Source: JABDDM01 sp038240295
Lineage (GTDB): Bacteria > Bacteroidota > Ignavibacteria > Palsa-1295
Direction of reading: 5' to 3'
Assembly (NCBI GenBank): GCA_038240295.1
Contig: JBBSDW010000005.1
Location: 1 to 50,255, forward strand
DNA: 50,255 nucleotides
Below the pieces are notes generated by a model, which had not been told where the DNA came from, made no database searches, and was given only the letters and a program-made list of their open reading frames with translations. The position numbers were made by a program, and so were the translations under genes. This document shows positions 25,580-34,198 of the stretch, in pieces; the stretch's first letter is position 1, and the number at the start of each line of letters is the position of its first letter.

Positions 25580-25899
25580 TTGTTGGTTGATGCGATTCCT
25601 TCCGATTTGCCTTCAATTGATGCCGTTGCAACAACTCTTGCTGACACGGATATCACAAGTGCCATCACTTGTGGGCTGTATCTTATAAGCCGCCGTTGAA
25701 GGTCAATTGATTGCATTTGCGGCACTTTGATCGGTGGACACTGCTTTCACACCTCGACTGCATTTCATCCCAAGGATACACACAGCACTTGCGCCACGTC
25801 GGGGCGATGCATCTTAGAAGGAAATCAAACCTGCCACTCGGTGTTCTTACCGAGCAATTCTTGAGCGCTGTTACTTCAAGCATTATTCCGTGAGAACAC
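25580..25899. other. Intergenic region, no supported gene
   Basis: About 320 bases ahead of the E1 gene. Short frames exist on both strands but none shows a motif. It may contain further remnants of the degraded membrane-protein region. Confidence 0.35.
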
Positions 25900-27969
25900 A
25901 TGGCGATGGCGGCCGCTAAATCTGCAAAATCGAGTATCAAATCTGTCGCAGCAGGGCCGCAGTCGGCAAGCGCTTTCGGCCTTGATTGGCGCCGCGTTGC
26001 GCGCACACTGCTTACTTCGCGTGCGATCGACCGGATCGAAGAGACGGAGATGACGCCGAAGGGTCTCATTACGTATCAATTTTCGGCGCGCGGCCACGAC
26101 CTTGCGCAGGCGATCCTTTCCGAATGCATCACGCATCCGCATGACGGCGCCACAGTTTATTATCGCTCGCGTCCATTTGTGATCGGTCAGGGGCTCACAG
26201 CGGAAGAAGCTTTCGCCGGTTCGCTTGCGCGCAAGGGGAGTATGACGGGCGGACGCGACATCGGCGTTGTGCATTGTCTCCCACGTCGCGAACGTGGCAC
26301 GGTGCTGCCGGCTTCAGGTGATGTTGGTGCGCAGTATTCGCCAGGATCCGGATGGGCGCAGTCGGTGAAATATTATGCGGAGACGCTGGAGGACGATTCG
26401 TGGAAAAACGCGATCGCAGTTTCTTTGGGTGGCGATGGTTCGACGGCAACGAATGGCTTTTGGGCTGCGCTCAATATCGCAACAACGCAAAATCTTCCGC
26501 AGCTTTTCTTCATCGAAGATAACGGTTACGGGATTTCGGTAACAAGCAAATTTCAAACTCCTGGTTCGAACATCGCGCGCAATCTTGCGGCCTTCGAAAA
26601 TCTTCGCATCTATGAATGCAAAGGTTACGAACCCGAAGAAGCCGCGAAGAATATTGAGGAAGCGGTTGAATATGTTCGCTCATGGGGAGGTCCGGCGCTC
26701 ATTCGTTTGCAAGTGCCGAGGCTTTGCGGTCACTCGTTCGTAGATACACAGAGCTACAAGGCGCCCGATCTTCGTACGTTCGAAGAATCGTGCGATCCGC
26801 TGCCGAAGCTGAAGAAATTTATGATTGGCTCCGTTCTTACAGAGAAAGAATGGATCGAGCTTGAGCGGGAAGTTGAAGCAGAAGTTCGCGCCGCCGCAGA
26901 AAATGCGCTCGCGCAAGGTCCTGGTGACACGGCGATGATCACGGAGCACGTCTTCTCAGGCGAGCAGCCTACGATCAACCCAGCGAAGGAAACAAGTGTG
27001 CGAATGAACTTGCAGGACTCTGTTCGCAAGGTGCTGGAAGTCGAACTCACTGCGAATCCAAAGCTGCTCATTTTCGGCGAGGACGTCGGCGCGAAAGGCG
27101 GCGTCCACGGTGCGACGGTCGACCTTCAGGTGAAGTTCGGTGAAGCTCGCGTATTCGATACTTCGCTTTCGGAAGAAGGCATCATCGGCCGCTCGGTCGG
27201 TATGGCAATGGCGGGACTCAAGCCCGTGCCAGAAATTCAATTCCGCAAATACGCCGATCCGGCTACAGAGCAGATCAATGACTGCGGCACCGTTCGCTGG
27301 CGCACCATGTCGAAATTTTCTGCGCCGATGGTCGTGCGCATTCCGGTTGGTTTCGGCAAAAAAACCGGCGATCCGTGGCATTCGGTAAGCGGCGAAGCGA
27401 TCTTCGCACACACGATCGGCTGGCGCATTGCCTATCCATCGAACACAGAGGACGCCGTCGGACTTCTCCGCACCGCGCTGCGCGGCAACGACCCAACATT
27501 CTTCTTCGAGCACCGCGCATTGCTCGACACACCGCAAGCCCGCACCGCCTATCCAGGCGATGAGTTCATGGTCCCGTTTGGCTCTGCAAGACTGATTCAG
27601 GAGGGCACAAAGCTCACGATCGTAACGTGGGGCGCCATGGTCGAACGCGCGAGGCTCGCGAGCGAGACCATCGAAGGTGTCGAGATCATCGACTTGCGAA
27701 CAATCGTACCGTGGGACAAAGAAGCAGTGCTCGATTCGGTGAAGAAAACGAATCGCGCACTGATCGTCCACGAGGACAACTGGACCTGCGGCTTCGGCGC
27801 CGAGATCGCCTCGATCATCGCGAAAGAATCTTTCGCCCATCTCGACGCACCAGTAGAACGCCTCGCCACCGCCGACTGCCCCGTACCCTACAACACAACG
27901 CTCATGGATGCAGTCGTCCCAACGGTTGCGATCATTCGGGAGAAGATCGAGGCGTTGTTGAAGTTTTAG
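25900..27969 (+). CDS. 2-oxoacid dehydrogenase E1, fused alpha and beta subunits
   Basis: A 689-residue thiamine-diphosphate enzyme that decarboxylates a 2-oxoacid and passes the acyl group to an E2 lipoyl protein. Residues about 25-355 are the alpha part: YYRSRPFVIGQGLTAEEAFA, the TPP/Mg motif GGDGSTATNGFWAALN ending in FFIEDNGYGIS. Residues about 365-689 are the beta part: LIFGEDVGAKGGVHGATVDL, EEGIIGRSVGMAMAGLKPVP, EIIDLRTIVPWD, HEDNWTCGFGAEI. The separate subunits are joined by a short linker, a layout seen in several Bacteroidota-type genomes. The sequence style is closest to branched-chain (2-oxoisovalerate) enzymes, but substrate is not certain. E2 and E3 genes are not in the window. 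The 3' end is partly duplicated downstream. Confidence 0.92.
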   Translation: MAMAAAKSAKSSIKSVAAGPQSASAFGLDWRRVARTLLTSRAIDRIEETEMTPKGLITYQFSARGHDLAQAILSECITHPHDGATVYYRSRPFVIGQGLTAEEAFAGSLARKGSMTGGRDIGVVHCLPRRERGTVLPASGDVGAQYSPGSGWAQSVKYYAETLEDDSWKNAIAVSLGGDGSTATNGFWAALNIATTQNLPQLFFIEDNGYGISVTSKFQTPGSNIARNLAAFENLRIYECKGYEPEEAAKNIEEAVEYVRSWGGPALIRLQVPRLCGHSFVDTQSYKAPDLRTFEESCDPLPKLKKFMIGSVLTEKEWIELEREVEAEVRAAAENALAQGPGDTAMITEHVFSGEQPTINPAKETSVRMNLQDSVRKVLEVELTANPKLLIFGEDVGAKGGVHGATVDLQVKFGEARVFDTSLSEEGIIGRSVGMAMAGLKPVPEIQFRKYADPATEQINDCGTVRWRTMSKFSAPMVVRIPVGFGKKTGDPWHSVSGEAIFAHTIGWRIAYPSNTEDAVGLLRTALRGNDPTFFFEHRALLDTPQARTAYPGDEFMVPFGSARLIQEGTKLTIVTWGAMVERARLASETIEGVEIIDLRTIVPWDKEAVLDSVKKTNRALIVHEDNWTCGFGAEIASIIAKESFAHLDAPVERLATADCPVPYNTTLMDAVVPTVAIIREKIEALLKF

Positions 27970-28063
27970 AAGCCGCGGCAGTAATGAGTTGGAGAGGTGG
28001 CAGTGCGATCCAGACTCATATAGTTTCACAAGAAAGCCTCCGACCTTACCATCCAGCAACAAT

Positions 28064-28094
28064 TAATAAAATCCCCTCTCCTGCGAAGGAGAGG
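28064..28094. repeat. Dispersed palindromic repeat (CTCTCCTGCGAAGG family)
   Basis: Contains the palindrome CCTCTCCTGCGAAGGAGAGG preceded by TAATAAAATC. A diverged inverted copy lies at 42749-42779, and a related CTCCTTCGAAAGGAG form occurs at 45130-45207. It sits in the short gap after the E1 gene. Confidence 0.7.
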
Positions 28095-28179
28095 TTGGGT
28101 GAGGTTTTTCCAGCGGTAGCTAAACGTCACGCTCGAATAAACGCTCGCGCGGAGGCTGAAACGCATTGCGATTGCGAAA

Positions 28180-28224
28180 CCTTACGATCATGCGGGAGAA
28201 AATCGAGTGTCTGCTGAAGTGCTA
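28180..28224 (+). repeat. Partial duplicate of the E1 gene's 3' end
   Basis: This stretch matches the last about 45 bases of the E1 gene (27925-27969) closely. In the matching frame it reads TIMREKIECLLKC-stop, against AIIREKIEALLKF-stop in the gene. About 210 bases including a dispersed repeat separate the copies. Confidence 0.7.
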
Positions 28225-28238
28225 ACTAGTAGACCTCA

Positions 28239-28457
28239 TCAGGATTCTTCGTCCAAACTCCTCATCAACTCTTCGACATTGTCATAGAATTTAAGTTGTC
28301 CTCTTTCATACGCCGCCAAACCTTCGGCTGCGTTCGCTGTCATCTCCGTCCGCTGTTGCTCAATCGCATAACGATGTGCCAGGTCTGCCAACTCAGACAA
28401 TTCTTCCGATGGGCGACCGTGCAGTTCGTCCACTAATTCACCAAAGGTCATTTTCAT
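28239..28457 (-). CDS. Small antitoxin-like hypothetical protein
   Basis: A 72-residue acidic helical protein (MKMTFGELVDELHGRPSEEL ... LYDNVEELMRSLDEES-like end). Size and charge resemble small antitoxins or regulators, but no family is certain. The ATG follows a GAGGT ribosome binding site. Upstream, between this gene and the DUF2442 gene, a 31-codon frame (28562-28467, GTG start, VIISKANRSGVIGRLVKTYI...) ends 9 bases before this ATG. It may be a leader or a remnant of a lost partner. Confidence 0.6.
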   Translation of the reverse strand: MKMTFGELVDELHGRPSEELSELADLAHRYAIEQQRTEMTANAAEGLAAYERGQLKFYDNVEELMRSLDEES

Positions 28458-28629
28458 AGCTTTACCTCAGTTAAGAAAAAGCTCAGGAGCTTCGATAAGT
28501 TCGATGTAGGTTTTCACCAACCTCCCAATAACGCCAGATCGATTGGCCTTGCTGATTATCACGTGCTTTCCCGTGAGGGCAACGGACCCTAAGGCTGGCT
28601 ACGATCTTAGCTCAATGACTCGCGAACGA

Positions 28630-28938
28630 TCAACTTATCACGAACTGCTGAATCTGTTTTCGCATTTCGGGGAGGTACTGGTCCCAATGATCAAGCGTTT
28701 CGGGATCGAAGTCGGCGCCATTGGGCCAAACAACCGTATGAATCTCTTGAGCTAAGACCACATTGTCAAAGTATGCCAGATTGCGGAGTGGGCTAAAGAG
28801 TTGGCCGTAGAGCACATCTTCGAAATTGACCACCCGGCTAAAACCGTCCTCAAATTCAAGTCGCAATTTGAACGACCCAGCTTTTTCGAAAGCGACTACT
28901 TTATGAATCTCGTGTGGTTTCATTTCAACGGTTCCCAA
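28630..28938 (-). CDS. DUF2442-family protein
   Basis: A 102-residue protein with the DUF2442 pattern: FKLRLEFEDGFSRVVNFEDV, then FSPLRNLAYFDNVVLAQEIH and VVWPNGADFDPETLD. The fold is small and often encoded beside DUF4160 or other mobile toxin-antitoxin-like genes; its function is not established. It lies 30 bases behind the acyl-CoA dehydrogenase on the same strand, ahead of a small antitoxin-like gene. Confidence 0.85.
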   Translation of the reverse strand: MGTVEMKPHEIHKVVAFEKAGSFKLRLEFEDGFSRVVNFEDVLYGQLFSPLRNLAYFDNVVLAQEIHTVVWPNGADFDPETLDHWDQYLPEMRKQIQQFVIS

Positions 28939-28968
28939 AAAGCGCTTATTTCTGGCATTGTCTTTCTC

Positions 28969-30126
28969 TTACTCCTTCCCCACGATTTTCCTCGCAATCA
29001 CGATCCTCTGTATGTGCGATGTTCCTTCGTAGATCTGGAGGCCTTTGATGTCGCGGTAGTAGCGTTCGACTGGGTATTCGTTCGAGTAGCCTCTGCCGCC
29101 GTGGACGAGGACTGCATCGCTGGCGGCTTTGAGCGCCGCTTCGGTTGCGTGAAGCTTGGCAATGGATGTTTCGAGTGTCGAATCGAGCGCTTGATCTTTT
29201 TTCCAGGCGGCGTGATAGACGAGATGGCGCGAGGCTTCGAGCGTGATCTTCATTTCGGCGAGCGTCGACTGGATCATTTCGAAATCTGCGATCCGTTTTC
29301 CGAACTGATGACGACTGCGGCAAAATTCAAGCGACGCATCCAAACATGCCTGATGGACACCGAGCGCACCGGCCGCTACACCCAGTCTTCCATGATCGAG
29401 CGCCGACATCGCGACTCTGAATCCTTGGCCTGGTGCACCGAGCAGTTGGTCATCAGGGACAAAGCAATCACGAAAGTGTATATGCGCGTGATCGCTGGCG
29501 CGATGCCCGAGCGGCGTGCCTGGCATCCGCTCTCGGTCGAAGCCGCTTGAATCGGTTCGAACAATAAAGGCCGAGAGGCGCTCATGGGGTTTTGCATCTT
29601 CAAGCTGTGCAGTCCTCGCAAAGACGAGGGCGATATTTGCCACGTTAGCGTTTGTGATCCAGATCTTTTCGCCGTTGAGATTATATCCGCCATCAACTTT
29701 TGTCGCCAGCGTCTGAATGCTTGCGGCATCGCTGCCCGCCTCGGGCTCCGTAAGGCAGTAGCAGCCGATCTGTTGGCCACTCGCAAGTTCTGGGAGATAT
29801 TTCAGCTTCTGGGATTCGCTGCCCCAGGCATTTACGCATGGCATGACAAGCGAAGAATGCACAGTAACAAACCCGCGAACGCTTGAACATGCACGTCCAA
29901 GTTCTTCATGGATCAAGGCGGTGGCAAGGTGACTCATCTCACTTCCGCCAAACTGTGCACTAAGCGTCGATCCAAGCAGACCAAGCGTCCCCATTCTGTC
30001 AATCAATTCGCGCGGCATGCTTTCCCGTTCATCCATTTCGCGAGCGATCGGCGCAACTTCCTTTTGCGCAAACTCACGAGCGATCATGCGCCAGCGGTCG
30101 TCTTTGGCTTCGATTGAAAAATCCAT
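28969..30126 (-). CDS. Acyl-CoA dehydrogenase
   Basis: A 385-residue FAD enzyme that introduces the 2,3 double bond into acyl-CoA in fatty- or branched-chain acid oxidation. The three family regions are present: helical N-domain (IAREFAQKEVAPIAREMDER), the FAD/substrate loop CYCLTEPEAGSDAASIQT followed by GEKIWITNA, and the C-terminal VHGGRGYSNEYPVERYYRD, then LQIYEGTSHIQRIVIARKI, where the glutamate of YEGT is the expected catalytic base of short/medium-chain members. Full length. Together with the E1 enzyme nearby, it could serve branched-chain amino acid breakdown, but that link is only contextual. Confidence 0.93.
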   Translation of the reverse strand: MDFSIEAKDDRWRMIAREFAQKEVAPIAREMDERESMPRELIDRMGTLGLLGSTLSAQFGGSEMSHLATALIHEELGRACSSVRGFVTVHSSLVMPCVNAWGSESQKLKYLPELASGQQIGCYCLTEPEAGSDAASIQTLATKVDGGYNLNGEKIWITNANVANIALVFARTAQLEDAKPHERLSAFIVRTDSSGFDRERMPGTPLGHRASDHAHIHFRDCFVPDDQLLGAPGQGFRVAMSALDHGRLGVAAGALGVHQACLDASLEFCRSRHQFGKRIADFEMIQSTLAEMKITLEASRHLVYHAAWKKDQALDSTLETSIAKLHATEAALKAASDAVLVHGGRGYSNEYPVERYYRDIKGLQIYEGTSHIQRIVIARKIVGKE

Positions 30127-30464
30127 GGGTGGTTTCGAGGCAAGATATTGTTCTGCAAATTTAACGAAGCGCGAGCTTCAGCTTGCGATTCGTTTAAGAA
30201 CGCACAACTCTAAAATATCCCAGACAGATTTAAATCTGTCATCTTGAAGCTACCAACGAGATGCTTGATCTTGTAAAATCCAACGGTGTGTGAAGTAACT
30301 TGCCCAACATTCGCCGCCCACTCTGATCGAAAAAGAATCGCAAGCTGAGGCTCGCGCCACGTTCGGAAGAGAAATCCAAAAGAGCAGCCAGTGACGGATG
30401 CTCTTTTACATGGAAATCAAGAAGCGCAAGCTGAAGCTCGCGCCACGTTCGGTTTGGTTCAGCT
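30127..30464. repeat. Intergenic region with copies of a 29-bp dispersed repeat
   Basis: No gene is seen. The sequence CAAGCTGAAGCTCGCGCCAC, within a 29-bp unit ending CACGTTCGG, occurs at 30338-30366 (one mismatch) and 30424-30452, with an inverted partial copy at 30169-30192. A further direct copy lies at 31766-31794, on the other side of pstS. Confidence 0.75.
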
Positions 30465-31511
30465 TTACTTTGCTGCTGTTGGGGCCGCGCCTAAGGCTTT
30501 CATTTCGTTTTGGCGGATCGCTTCTGGGATCGGTGCATAAAGGAGCGCCTTTGTTGCGTCCTGACCTTTCGAAAGTATCCAGGTAACGAACTTGTTGATC
30601 GCGGCAGATTTCGGAGAATCTTTATAGATGATGATCCAGCTAAATCCGGTGATCGGGTAACCATCGGCATTTGCAGTGTTGGTGATCATCGTGCAAAAGT
30701 TATCCGGGATCGTCACGCCACTTGCTGCAGCAGAGGCGGACTCAACACTCGGTGCGATAAATTTGCCCGACTGATTCTCGATGTTTGCGATCGACATGTG
30801 ATTCTGATTTGCATAGGCGAGTTCGACGTAACCGATCGCATTCGCATGTTCTTTCAAAATGCCGGCAACGCCCGCGTTTCCTTTACCGCCGAGTTCGTCG
30901 GTAGGCCAGTTGATCGTCTTTCCTTCGCCGAGCGATGACTTCCAAGTCGGGCTTACATTCGAAAGATAATTAGTGAAGATGGCAGTCGTGCCCGAGCCGT
31001 CGGAACGATGAACAACCGCGATCTTCTCGTGAGGAAGCTTCGCACCAGTGTTCATCTTTGCGATGGCAGCATCGTCCCACATCTTGATCTTTCCAGTAAA
31101 GATATCGGCAATGACGGGACCTGAAAGCTGAAGGCCGTTGCTAAGGCCCGCGACGTTATAGGAAACAACAACCGCACCGATAACGGCTGGAAGGTGCAGC
31201 ACGGGTGCCTTCGCACGTGCAAGTTCGTCAGCATTCATTGGCGCATCCGATCCTGCAAAATCGACTGTATGGTCGATCAGGCTGCTGATGCCAGCACCGG
31301 AGCCAGTGGCCTGATAGTTAACGCTCACGCCCGTCTCCTTTTTGTAGGAGTCGATCCAGTTGGTCATGATCGGAGCGATAAAGCTCGACCCACCACCAGT
31401 AAGCATTGTCGTTGATGTATTCGTCGAATCGCCGGTGCCAGGCGTCGTCTGCTTTGCGCAGCTCGAAAGCGTGAAGGCTGCGGCAAGAGATAATAGGATT
31501 GCGTATTTCAT
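30465..31511 (-). CDS. pstS: Phosphate ABC transporter substrate-binding lipoprotein PstS
   Basis: A 348-residue periplasmic phosphate-binding protein. The N-terminus is a lipoprotein signal with lipobox LSSC (Cys18), then a Ser/Thr-rich linker. The binding motifs are clear: LTGGGSSFIAPIM, NYQATGSGAGISSLIDHTVDFAGSD split across the text, HRSDGSGTTAIFTNYL, and the C-terminal KFVTWILSKGQDATKALLYA. It delivers phosphate to PstC-PstA. It lies downstream of pstA instead of the usual place ahead of pstC, with a 289-base gap that includes a putative Pho box, so it probably has its own promoter. Copies of a 29-bp repeat bracket it. Confidence 0.95.
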   Translation of the reverse strand: MKYAILLSLAAAFTLSSCAKQTTPGTGDSTNTSTTMLTGGGSSFIAPIMTNWIDSYKKETGVSVNYQATGSGAGISSLIDHTVDFAGSDAPMNADELARAKAPVLHLPAVIGAVVVSYNVAGLSNGLQLSGPVIADIFTGKIKMWDDAAIAKMNTGAKLPHEKIAVVHRSDGSGTTAIFTNYLSNVSPTWKSSLGEGKTINWPTDELGGKGNAGVAGILKEHANAIGYVELAYANQNHMSIANIENQSGKFIAPSVESASAAASGVTIPDNFCTMITNTANADGYPITGFSWIIIYKDSPKSAAINKFVTWILSKGQDATKALLYAPIPEAIRQNEMKALGAAPTAAK

Positions 31512-31604
31512 TTCGTGTTGAATTTCAAAGTTTGGTTAGCGTGTGGCTCAACACAAAATTACGGAATGAAGCTTCGAAGTGCCGTTACGCGAACGATAAT
31601 TCCA

Positions 31605-31621
31605 TGTTATCAGATTGTTAT
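31605..31621 (-). promoter_or_regulatory. Putative Pho box upstream of pstS
   Basis: In gene sense this reads ATAACAATCTGATAACA, two ATAACA hexamers 11 bases apart, about 95 bases upstream of the pstS start. The spacing and the TAACA core resemble PhoP-type Pho boxes. Two further pairs with the same core and spacing lie upstream of the pstC-side genes. Binding by a PhoB/PhoP regulator is inferred. Confidence 0.45.
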
Positions 31622-31765
31622 GGACATCCTCCCGAACGTAGCAGGAGCGTTAAGCGTACACCTCGTTCGCTTATTGAAGAGACCAATCTCGGAAGGACTC
31701 GATCTTTTTCAGCGGCAAAAAGAAAGCAGCGCAATCCATTATAATCCGCGTAATCCCGGTTAGAA

Positions 31766-31794
31766 TCGCAAGCAGAAGCTCGCGCTACGTTCGG
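31766..31794. repeat. 29-bp dispersed repeat between pstA and pstS
   Basis: Reads TCGCAAGCAGAAGCTCGCGC followed by TACGTTCGG, a direct copy of the repeats at 30338-30366 and 30424-30452. It starts close behind the pstA stop. Confidence 0.75.
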
Positions 31795-31800
31795 CGTTGG

Positions 31801-32706
31801 TTAGCTGCTTGCCGAATGTCTTAGCTTGCTGCGCAACACAAACCTTGCTACGAGGCTAAGTATCAGGATGATCGAAATAAGAATGATCGCGCCGGCCAGT
31901 GCGAGCTGGTGGAGATTCTCGTAGGGCGAAGTCGCGTAGTTATAGATGTTGAGCGGCAGCGCGTCGATGGGTTGATCGAGCGCGACGCTGAAATTAAGAT
32001 TGCCAAATGCGGTAAAGAGAAGTGGCGCGGTCTCGCCTGCAATACGCGCCATTGCGAGCATCACGCCCGTGATAATTCCTTCACGTGCCGCCGGTAGCGT
32101 TACGCTCCACATCGTACGCCAGCGTGTTGCGCCAAGTGCAAGCGAAGCATCACGAAGCGTGATCGGTACGAGCCGAAGAATTTCTTCGGACGTCCGCATG
32201 ACGGTCGGGATCATCAGAATGCCAAGCGCGATCCCACCGGCATAAGCGGAGAACGCATGCCCGGGATTGAGTTGCGCGGTCGGCAGCACAACAATGACGT
32301 AGGCGAACAAACCGATGACGATACTCGGAATACTGTTGAGAACGTCTGTGAAAAACTTTATCGTGCGAGCAAATTTTGTATCGTTCTCGAGTTGATAGAT
32401 CCCGCCCATAATGCCGAGCGGTACGCCGATGCTTGAAGCAAGACCGAGGAGAATGAGCGTGCCAATGATCCCGTTACGAAGTCCACCACCAGGCGAACCT
32501 TGCGGGACGGGGCCTTCAGTAAAGACCGAAAGATTGAGAGCCCCTGCACCTTTGATGACGAGGTAAATGAGGACGCTAAAGAGCGCCGTTGCAGCAATCA
32601 CAGCGGCAAGACCAGAAAGCGAAAGCATGACAACGTTCGTCGCCTTGCGAAGCTGGTAGCGGCGCTTGGATGAAGTGAGCATCGGGCGGGGAGTCGTGTT
32701 GGTCAC
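31801..32706 (-). CDS. pstA: Phosphate ABC transporter permease PstA
   Basis: A 301-residue inner-membrane permease with about six transmembrane segments. The ABC-permease EAA loop is seen as ASLALGATRWRTMWSVTLPA followed by AREGIITGVMLAMARIAGET. It forms the phosphate channel with PstC. It starts at a GTG whose last two bases are shared with the TGA of pstC (GTGA, four-base overlap), so the two are translationally coupled. ATPase PstB is encoded separately, in the opposite direction, at 36061. Confidence 0.95.
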   Translation of the reverse strand: MTNTTPRPMLTSSKRRYQLRKATNVVMLSLSGLAAVIAATALFSVLIYLVIKGAGALNLSVFTEGPVPQGSPGGGLRNGIIGTLILLGLASSIGVPLGIMGGIYQLENDTKFARTIKFFTDVLNSIPSIVIGLFAYVIVVLPTAQLNPGHAFSAYAGGIALGILMIPTVMRTSEEILRLVPITLRDASLALGATRWRTMWSVTLPAAREGIITGVMLAMARIAGETAPLLFTAFGNLNFSVALDQPIDALPLNIYNYATSPYENLHQLALAGAIILISIILILSLVARFVLRSKLRHSASS

Positions 32707-33728
32707 TTCTTTTTCCTCGATGTCCCGTGAATATCCTGAGCCGTATAGTATACGAGCGTTCGCGCGATCATATTGACGACCATCGTTACAATAAAGAGGA
32801 CGAGACCGATCTCGATCAGTGCCGAACGATAAAGCCCTGAAGCTTCTGCAAGTTCATTCGCGATCACGCTCGCCATGGTATATCCCGATGCGAAGAGCGA
32901 TGTCTTGAATTGCGGACTGTTTCCTATGACCATTGTTACAGCCATGGTTTCACCAAGTGCGCGACCAAAGCCAAGCATGATCGACCCAATGAATCCCGCG
33001 CGCGCGTAAGGCAACACAACCCCTTTGATCGTCTCCCACTGCGTCGCGCCAAGCGCATACGATCCTTCGCGAACCGACCGCGGAATCGCCCGCATAATAT
33101 CTCGGGAGACTGCGGTGATATAAGGGATCACCATGATAGAAAGAATAACGGATGCCGAAAGCATGTCATAGCCATTCGGTGTGTCGCTAAAGAATGGCAG
33201 CTTCGAGAGGAAGCTATTGTGCGCGATAGGATTCTCAACGTGCTTTACAAGCCAGGGCTGCAGCACGAACAAGCCCCAAAGTCCATAGACGACACTCGGG
33301 ATCGCGGCGAGAAGTTCGATGAGGAAGGAAAGCGGGCGGCTTAACCAGGCGGGCGCAAGTTCGGCAAGAAAAATTGCGGCAAGCAAACTGATCGGCACTG
33401 CAATGAGCAGCGCCCAGAAAGAGGAGTAGAGCGTGCCCTCAATAAAGGGAAGCGCGCCGAACATCAATCCGCCAGGATTCCAGATGTCGTGCGTCAGATA
33501 ACCAAATCCGAACTTGGCGATCGATTCGCGCGAACCCATTGTAAGTTCGACAGCAAGACCTGCAATGATCAGGATGATACTGATGGCCGAAAGCAGCAGC
33601 AGCAAACGATAGATCCTGTCGCCGATCTGCGTTCTGCGTGCGATCTTTTTCCCGCTCGACCACAAGCGCGTTACGCCGGAGGAGGGCATAAGTGCATCGG
33701 CAGTCGCAGCAGAAGACGTCTCTATCAT
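32703..33728 (-). CDS. pstC: Phosphate ABC transporter permease PstC
   Basis: A 341-residue inner-membrane permease with about six transmembrane segments after a 35-residue cytoplasmic leader. The EAA loop is EGSYALGATQWETIKGVVLP, and ARAGFIGSIMLGFGRALGET follows. It also has the PstC-type segment LIELLAAIPSVVYGLWGLF. It overlaps pstA by four bases. The region ahead of it holds a PstS-like C-terminal stub and two putative Pho boxes, which fits pstC being the first functional gene of the transcript. Confidence 0.95.
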   Translation of the reverse strand: MIETSSAATADALMPSSGVTRLWSSGKKIARRTQIGDRIYRLLLLLSAISIILIIAGLAVELTMGSRESIAKFGFGYLTHDIWNPGGLMFGALPFIEGTLYSSFWALLIAVPISLLAAIFLAELAPAWLSRPLSFLIELLAAIPSVVYGLWGLFVLQPWLVKHVENPIAHNSFLSKLPFFSDTPNGYDMLSASVILSIMVIPYITAVSRDIMRAIPRSVREGSYALGATQWETIKGVVLPYARAGFIGSIMLGFGRALGETMAVTMVIGNSPQFKTSLFASGYTMASVIANELAEASGLYRSALIEIGLVLFIVTMVVNMIARTLVYYTAQDIHGTSRKKK

Positions 33729-33826
33729 CGAAAGGTGTTCAGGATCGTTGACGAATGTTCAAATGAGTGAGCATTGGTGGAGGCAAAGATACGAGCGTCC
33801 GCCAATGCTCAACATTCTGAGGAAGG

Positions 33827-34036
33827 CTACTGCATCCTATCGAACAGTGCGAGTTCGCGCTTGCGAACATCCTCCGGGACGGTGCCGTAGTAGAGAGCGT
33901 GGTTAAAGCTCAGTCCTTTCGTGAGCATCCATTTCAAGAATTTTTTGAGTTCCGCAGCTTCAATGCAAAAACTTGTCAGACACGTCAGGACAAGCAAGGT
34001 CTTATCTGTGCCTTTGAGTGTCAGAGTGTTGAACAT
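33827..34036 (-). pseudogene. PstS-like C-terminal fragment upstream of pstC
   Basis: The frame encodes about 69 residues from an ATG at 34036 (or 93 from a start at 34108). Its second half, ELKKFLKWMLTKGLSFNHAL then YYGTVPEDVRKRELALF, lines up with the end of the full PstS in this window (AINKFVTWILSKGQDATKAL then LYAPIPEAIRQNEMKAL). The first half (FNTLTLKGTDKTLLVLTCLT) is hydrophobic but does not match PstS. It sits where pstS usually lies in pst operons. It is most simply a remnant of an older pstS, but a short expressed exported peptide is possible. Confidence 0.6.
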
Positions 34037-34137
34037 AATGATACTTTGTTGATGTGGAGATCGGTTGAAAGCGCATGTAGCTGCGCCAGTAACGGGCGCG
34101 AGAGCCAATCAGGAGCAGGGAAGGTTTCTGAAAGTGC

Positions 34138-34152
34138 GTTACCGGATTGTTA
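34138..34152 (-). promoter_or_regulatory. Putative Pho box near the pstS fragment / pstCA
   Basis: In gene sense TTAACAATCCGGTAACG, with TAAC cores 11 bases apart (GTTA at 34138 and 34149 on the plus strand). It matches the core and spacing of the pair upstream of pstS. Confidence 0.4.
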
Positions 34153-34198
34153 ATTATTAAATATGCGGCAGCGGCAATCCAAATCGAGGATTCTGCCT

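Noticed and set aside
26956..28062. A 368-codon open frame on the minus strand
   Set aside because: It overlaps the beta half of the E1 dehydrogenase, which is unmistakable on the plus strand.
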